Positions 6,871 through 11,591 of a DNA stretch of 11,591 bases are shown here, one piece after another. The stretch lies in NCBI GenBank assembly GCA_025451715.1, contig JANWJY010000067.1, forward strand, positions 1 through 11,591, written 5' to 3'. The stretch comes from Fimbriimonadaceae bacterium (GTDB lineage: Bacteria > Armatimonadota > Fimbriimonadia > Fimbriimonadales > Fimbriimonadaceae). The position numbers and the translations under genes were made by a program. Positions within the stretch are counted from its first letter, which is position 1. Every line of letters starts with the position of its first letter. Below the pieces are notes generated by a model, which had not been told where the DNA came from, did no database searches, and saw only the letters and a list, made by a program, of their open reading frames with translations.

Positions 6871-6917
6871 GAACGGTCGGGTCACTGAGCCGCACTCAAC
6901 GCCCAGTGGGAAACACT

Positions 6918-7853
6918 ATGAAGAAGACTTACGCCATCCTCGCCGCGGCCGCTCTGACGATGTTGTCAGTGGTCGCCTCTGCTGAAACCTATGCCGTCAT
7001 CATCGGCATCAACGACTATCCCGAGCCGGTCGGCGCCGATGGCAAACCCATGAAGGACGACGAGGGCAACGTCATGTCCGACGACCTCAAGGGTTGCGTC
7101 AATGACGCGAAGTTCTGGCAAGGTCTGCTCGCCAACAGCTTTGGCGTCAAGTCCTCCAACATCCACGTGCTCCTCGACGGCGCAGCGACCGAGGCCAACT
7201 TCATCAAGGAGGTTCAGTGGCTAGTCAAGACCGTCAAGGCGGGTGACAAAATCTTCTTCTCGTACAGCGGGCACGGGTCACAAATCGAGCTCGACGACCA
7301 GCCGGAAGAGAAAGACGGTCTCACCGAGGTCATCTGCCTCGTCGATTCAGTGGTCCCCGACAACTTCTTCGCCGATTGGGCCAAGGACATGCGGAACATC
7401 GGGGTAGACGCGACGTTCGAGTTCGACTCGTGCCACAGCGGCGGAATCGACAGGGACGTTGTCAAGGGCGGCAAAATCGTACGGAACAAATGGCTGCCAA
7501 CGAAGCGCCTGAGCGCGAAGCAGCGCGCCAACCATCTCGACCCGATCGAGCAGGCCGAGATCAAGATGGCCTCGAACAAGCCGCGAGCGGCCAACGCAGG
7601 TTCCTACGTGTTCCTCATGGCGAGCGGTGAAGACCAAACGTCGAGCGACGTCGAGTTCGTAGAGGCGGACAAGTATCCGCCTCAAGGCGCGTTTACGTTT
7701 ATGATCAAGGAATCGCTCACGGCCAATCCAAAGCTCAGTCTTGAGGAACTGCTCACGGAGGTAAGGGCAGGGCTTAAGGACTGGGAGTTCACGCAAGTCC
7801 CGAAAGCCGAGTACAGCGACGCCAAGCGACCTGCAAAACCCGTCATCGCATAA
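6918..7853 (+). CDS. Secreted caspase-family (C14, metacaspase-like) protease
   Basis: The ATG at 6918 (preferred over a GTG at 6906) gives 311 residues with a classical signal peptide: two Lys, a hydrophobic core, and VASA|E cleavage after residue 22. The mature chain is almost entirely a caspase-haemoglobinase fold. It starts with YAVIIGINDY (p20 strand 1), then DDLKGCVNDA (about 55-64, typical of metacaspases), and the catalytic His119 in FFSYSGHGSQ. The nucleophile Cys172 follows in FEFDSCHSGG. The p10-like part contains YVFLMASGEDQTSSD and GAFTFMIKESL. Between them lies a basic stretch (about 180-220) rich in Lys and Arg. Metacaspases cut after Arg/Lys and often mature by cleavage in such a linker, which would fit here but is inferred. 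The cleavage target is unknown. Only a weak GGGA precedes the start. It lies 11 bases upstream of the WD40-caspase gene, probably in one transcript. Confidence 0.9.
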   Translation: MKKTYAILAAAALTMLSVVASAETYAVIIGINDYPEPVGADGKPMKDDEGNVMSDDLKGCVNDAKFWQGLLANSFGVKSSNIHVLLDGAATEANFIKEVQWLVKTVKAGDKIFFSYSGHGSQIELDDQPEEKDGLTEVICLVDSVVPDNFFADWAKDMRNIGVDATFEFDSCHSGGIDRDVVKGGKIVRNKWLPTKRLSAKQRANHLDPIEQAEIKMASNKPRAANAGSYVFLMASGEDQTSSDVEFVEADKYPPQGAFTFMIKESLTANPKLSLEELLTEVRAGLKDWEFTQVPKAEYSDAKRPAKPVIA

Positions 7854-7864
7854 CCGATATCAAC

Positions 7865-10800
7865 ATGCTGATCGCTGCTCTCGTCCTGATCGGACTAGTC
7901 AAACAAGAGCCGCCGGAGACCCAGTCCCGGCGGCTCTCTCTCGTCGCACAGTCTTCGACCAACCGGCTCGAAGACATCGCGGTCAACGCCGACGAGACGC
8001 GCATCCTCACCCACGACCGCGAGTACGCGCCGCGACTTTGGGACAGGAAGACGATGCGTCTGCTCCGTGTACTGGATGGACACTCGTCCTTCGTGAACGT
8101 ACTCGAGTTCTCCCCGGACGGCGAGCTAATCGTAACTGCGAGCGGCTTGGAAGTGATCCTTTGGGACAGCAGGTTTGGCCGAAAGAAGGCACAGTTGGTG
8201 ATGCCAAGCGACGACATGGTGGCCGACGTTGCGATTTCGTCAGACAGCAAGCACGTTCTTGTGGGATTGCTCAGCGGGGATATCCTGATCTGTGACACAG
8301 AACTTAAGGTCGAGCACACAGTCAAGGGACTGGATTCGCCCGCAGTGGATGTCCAGTGCGCCCGCGAGGCAGAAGTCGGGTGTGCCGGCGGCCAATTCGG
8401 ACGCGCCATTGCATTTACGCTCGATGGCCGAGTGCTCGGTACTTATGTGATCGGCTCGGAACCCGAGAAGAACTTCGTCCTGTGGGCGCGAATCGACCGG
8501 CTGGGCAAGCACATGGTTGTGACGACTCTCGACGAAAAGGCCCACCTCTTCGACATCGAGCACAACAAGAAGTTGCGCACATACGACCACTTTATGGGCA
8601 CCAAGGGATTCAAACCCCTCACCCTCATGTCCGCGCTCTTCGTCGGCAAGGACGGTGACCAGCTCTTGGTCGCCGAAGAGTCCGGCCTTATGCGACTCTA
8701 CGATGTCGCCACCGGAACGGTCGCGGGCAAGCTCGAAGGACACACGGCGCAGGTCCGAGAGATCCGTCAAACGGTGGATGGCACGAAAGTGGCGACCTAC
8801 GGCGACGACGAGCAACTTAAGATATGGGACACTGTCGGCCAAAAGGAACTTCCGTTCACTCGAGGGCCGGGCAATCCCACAGCGGGCGAGTTCTCCCTCG
8901 ATGGATCCGCGTTTTGGCTTGGGTTCAGCGACGGCTCGCTTCGCCGGCACGACACGAAGACTGGCGCCTACGATTCCGAAGCGGTCGGCACGACCGCGAG
9001 TACGGCTTTCGCCGCGCAAAAGGGCAGGTGGCTGTATTACGAGGCGGCCAATTACTGGATCGTCGACCTGCAGAACCAGACTTCCGTCAAACCGCTCGGA
9101 TACCACGTCAGCGAGTTCAAGTTTTCGCCGAACGGAGGAAAGGCCAGTTGGAAGGATCCTCTTGAGGAAGACCAGTACTACCTGTACGACCTGGAGGGGG
9201 GCGCAGCGCAAATGCGCTATCTCAGGTGTCTGGGTGCAGAGTTCACGCGTGACTCGAAGCACTTGGTTACATGGCACTCCGATGGCTCCGTCTACGTGTG
9301 GAACACGAACGACGGAGAGTCCGAGAAGGGTTGGAACCTGGGAAAGGACAAGCCGAGAAAACAGGTCGCTGTCAGCCCGACTGACGACCTTGTCGTCTCG
9401 ATCGCCGATGACACCGACCTCATTGAAGCGTGGAACTACCTCGATGGGACTGTCTCTCTCCGAGAGCAGAGCGGCCTCGGATCTCCCGAAGCGTGCGCGT
9501 TCTCAAATGACGGCAAGTACATCACGGTCGCCTGTAAAGACGGTATCGGCGTGTGGTCGGTCGAAGATCCTACGAAACAGGTGGTTTCAAAGTTCAAAGT
9601 TGAGTCCTGGTGGCGAGAAGTCCAGTTCTCACCAGATGGGCGGTGGATAGCGGCATCGAATTATAGCCAGCTCGTGGTGCTCGATGCACAGTCCGGCCGC
9701 GTCGTCTACAACGGTGTCGAGCTTGCAAGGAGGGTCGGCGTACACTGGTCGTCCGACAGCAGGTTGGCGTACATTTGGAGCAACCGCGTCTATGTCTTTG
9801 ATCACGTGGATCCTAAGAAGGTAACGACGGTCAAGACTGCCGAGTCTGTCAGTTCAATCCAGTTCAGTGAGGACGGCAAGAGACTGCTCACGACCGACTC
9901 GTGCGACGGTCTCGTAGTCTGGGAGCTGCCGGACACGACAGGAGAGGACGCAAAAAGGCTTGGTAGCTTTGTCCAGATGAAATCTGAGGACGCGACCACT
10001 TGGCTCGCCACCGACAACCAAGGCCGCTATGACGCCTCCGACCCTGCCAACGTCACGGGCGCGCACTACGTGCTCGAATGGAGCGGCGGACTTGAGACGA
10101 TAGCCGTCGAGCAGCTCAAGGACCAGTTCTTCGAGCCGGGACTGCTTGCAAAGCTCCTTGGTGCAGATCCCGATGGTCCGAGGCCAGTCCCATCGCTCGA
10201 CGCGCTCAAGCTCTACCCGAGCCTCGACGTCACCATCGCGAGGTCGGGTGCATTGCGCGTCGGAATCGAGGAGCGTGACGACGGCGGAGTCGGCGTCCTC
10301 CGCGCGTGGGTCAACGGAAAACAGGTCTTCACGCGCAACAACCCGCCAGGGTTCTTCGAGGTCGAGCCGTCGAGCTTCGAACGTTACTTCCTACCGTCGA
10401 ACCTCTTGCCGAAAGGGCAGGGCAACCTCGTCCGGCTCTCTGTTACGAACAAGGCCGGCGACCTCGAGAGCCCACCCGCCACAATCGATGTCGGAGTTCC
10501 AGCAGATCTGCGTCCTCCTGAAGTCAAAATGTTCGCCCTCTTTGTCGGTCTCAACGACTACGTCGGAACCATCAAGGACCTCACGACTCCCGCGAGCGAT
10601 GCTCGAGAGCTGGAAATGGCCGTCCGCACAGTCGCGAACAAGCTCCTGCCCGAACACGTCGAGACGACACTACTGACGGCAGAAGTCGGAAGGGACGACA
10701 CCACGCGCACCGAGATACTCGCCTGGTTCGACATGGTCGCCGCAAAGTCCAGCGCCTCCGACATCGTCGTCGTGTTCTTCTCGGGCCACGGCGCGAACGA

Positions 10801-11591
10801 GATTGCAGGTGTGCAGGACTATTTCTTCCTGACGCCGGAAGCAGACCCGTCCTCGGTCGGTGCCCTGACTGCGTCCACGGCTGCCATCAGCGGAAGGGAG
10901 CTGAGCGCTAGGCTTGCAAAGATCGCCGCGTCGAAGCAGATCGTGATCCTTGACACGTGCCACAGCGGCGCGTTCGCCACTCAGCTCACGAACGAGAAGT
11001 CCGTCTCCGGAGACTACCGCCGCGCCTGGCAGGCGATACGCGACGCGACCGGCACGTGGATGCTAGCAGGTTCAGCGGCGGACCAAAAGAGCTTCGAGTC
11101 GACCAACGTCGGCCACGGCATGCTCACTTACTCGCTGCTTGAAGCGATGGACCGCGCCAGCTCGCAGGGACTGAGACAGACCGAGAGCGGTGAACTGTTT
11201 GTCGACGTTGAAAAGTGGATCGGGTACGCGGCAGCGCGCGTCGAGTCGCTCAAGGACGAAGTCGGCGTCTCGGGCGTGCAGCGGCCACAGATCGCCCGTT
11301 CGGCCGGTTCGAGCTTCGACATTGGAGTCATGCAGGCCTCGCAGCGCGGCTTCATCGGCCTCACGGCGCCCCGCCCGATCGTAATCATGGGCGAGTTCGA
11401 CCAGGACAAAGAGGATCCGCTCCGCATCGAGCAGACCCTGACCGACGCCCTGAAGGGCGACGAGTCAGTCACCGTGTGGACCGACGTCACCACCCACCCG
11501 CGCGCGTTCCGCCTGACAGGTTCTTACGCACAGGCTGATGGCACGATCAAGGCGACCGTCTACCTCCAGCGGTTCGGAGAAGCGAGAGACC
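7865..11591 (+). CDS. WD40-repeat / caspase (C14) fusion protein (3' end outside window)
   Basis: The frame from the ATG at 7865 runs without a stop to the window edge (1242 complete codons), so the C-terminus is missing. MLIAALVLIGLV is a short hydrophobic N-terminus, probably an export signal although it lacks basic residues. Residues ~20-690 contain about 14-16 degenerate WD40-like blades (for example FSPDGELIVTASG ending ILWD, and VDGTKVATYGDDEQLKIWD), enough for two propellers. A linker with NQGRYDASD (~720) leads to an Ig-like module (~785-885; LDVTIARSG, GVLRAWVNGKQ). The caspase domain starts at MFALFVGLNDY (889), with His975 in FFSGHGAN and Cys1032 in ILDTCHSGAF, so the dyad is intact. 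After it, PRPIVIMGEFDQ (~1165) to the edge is a further alpha/beta domain. Caspases fused to WD40 repeats are known in bacteria; the propellers presumably recruit or sense a partner. It follows the free caspase gene by 11 bases with no Shine-Dalgarno, suggesting co-expression. Confidence 0.9.
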   Translation, partial: MLIAALVLIGLVKQEPPETQSRRLSLVAQSSTNRLEDIAVNADETRILTHDREYAPRLWDRKTMRLLRVLDGHSSFVNVLEFSPDGELIVTASGLEVILWDSRFGRKKAQLVMPSDDMVADVAISSDSKHVLVGLLSGDILICDTELKVEHTVKGLDSPAVDVQCAREAEVGCAGGQFGRAIAFTLDGRVLGTYVIGSEPEKNFVLWARIDRLGKHMVVTTLDEKAHLFDIEHNKKLRTYDHFMGTKGFKPLTLMSALFVGKDGDQLLVAEESGLMRLYDVATGTVAGKLEGHTAQVREIRQTVDGTKVATYGDDEQLKIWDTVGQKELPFTRGPGNPTAGEFSLDGSAFWLGFSDGSLRRHDTKTGAYDSEAVGTTASTAFAAQKGRWLYYEAANYWIVDLQNQTSVKPLGYHVSEFKFSPNGGKASWKDPLEEDQYYLYDLEGGAAQMRYLRCLGAEFTRDSKHLVTWHSDGSVYVWNTNDGESEKGWNLGKDKPRKQVAVSPTDDLVVSIADDTDLIEAWNYLDGTVSLREQSGLGSPEACAFSNDGKYITVACKDGIGVWSVEDPTKQVVSKFKVESWWREVQFSPDGRWIAASNYSQLVVLDAQSGRVVYNGVELARRVGVHWSSDSRLAYIWSNRVYVFDHVDPKKVTTVKTAESVSSIQFSEDGKRLLTTDSCDGLVVWELPDTTGEDAKRLGSFVQMKSEDATTWLATDNQGRYDASDPANVTGAHYVLEWSGGLETIAVEQLKDQFFEPGLLAKLLGADPDGPRPVPSLDALKLYPSLDVTIARSGALRVGIEERDDGGVGVLRAWVNGKQVFTRNNPPGFFEVEPSSFERYFLPSNLLPKGQGNLVRLSVTNKAGDLESPPATIDVGVPADLRPPEVKMFALFVGLNDYVGTIKDLTTPASDARELEMAVRTVANKLLPEHVETTLLTAEVGRDDTTRTEILAWFDMVAAKSSASDIVVVFFSGHGANEIAGVQDYFFLTPEADPSSVGALTASTAAISGRELSARLAKIAASKQIVILDTCHSGAFATQLTNEKSVSGDYRRAWQAIRDATGTWMLAGSAADQKSFESTNVGHGMLTYSLLEAMDRASSQGLRQTESGELFVDVEKWIGYAAARVESLKDEVGVSGVQRPQIARSAGSSFDIGVMQASQRGFIGLTAPRPIVIMGEFDQDKEDPLRIEQTLTDALKGDESVTVWTDVTTHPRAFRLTGSYAQADGTIKATVYLQRFGEARD

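Noticed and set aside
5627..6895. Long minus-strand open frame (422 codons) opposite the ALDH gene
   Set aside because: It lies antisense to a clearly real ALDH with all its motifs; the composition is Arg/Asp/Ala-rich without domains, as expected of a GC-rich antisense shadow.
8240..9277. Minus-strand open frame (345 codons) opposite the WD40-caspase gene
   Set aside because: Antisense to WD40 blades that are clear on the plus strand; no recognisable domain or plausible start signal.
8655..9650. Plus-strand open frame (331 codons) in another frame
   Set aside because: It is a +2/+3 shadow of the WD40-caspase frame, rich in Ser/Arg/Thr with no motif.
6918..11591. Gasdermin or CRISPR-associated caspase defence system
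   Set aside because: No gasdermin-like gene, CRISPR repeat, Cas or TPR-CHAT gene is visible, and both caspases carry export signals, which argues against an intracellular abortive-infection role.

Overview
The window looks like an ordinary chromosomal stretch of a moderately GC-rich bacterium with very short intergenic gaps. Most starts lack a Shine-Dalgarno sequence. Several secreted proteins have short signal peptides with little positive charge. The gene set (VPS10/BNR-type propeller protein, 2TM-domain protein, renalase-like flavoprotein, WD40-caspase) would fit Armatimonadota (Fimbriimonadia-like) or a similar environmental lineage. That placement is inference and no rRNA or marker gene confirms it.

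Left part, minus strand (1-3572): a small 2TM-domain membrane protein (3033-3572), then a large BNR/Asp-box beta-propeller protein (299-2992), then the start of an exported protein with an STN-like region that runs off the window (1-268). The gaps are 40 and 30 bases, so these could form one unit, although -10-like boxes precede each gene.

Middle part, plus strand (3614-6781): a renalase-like FAD oxidoreductase starts 41 bases from the divergent 2TM gene, with back-to-back -10 boxes that suggest leaderless transcripts. It overlaps by ATGA with a small secreted protein of unknown function (4585-5220). A G/C-rich hairpin repeat of a widely dispersed type follows (5222-5262), then an ALDH7-family aldehyde dehydrogenase (5288-6781) with all catalytic and family-signature residues.

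Right part, plus strand (6782-11591): a 136-base intergenic region with an imperfect tandem repeat, then two caspase-fold (C14) genes separated by 11 bases. The first is a secreted stand-alone caspase of 311 aa with an intact His/Cys dyad. The second is a giant protein of more than 1242 aa: about 14-16 WD40-like blades, an Ig-like linker, a caspase domain with an intact dyad, and a C-terminal domain cut by the window end. This tandem pair of a free protease and a propeller-tethered protease is the most interesting system here. No tRNA, rRNA, CRISPR array or insertion sequence was seen, and no gene-free stretch exceeds 300 bases.
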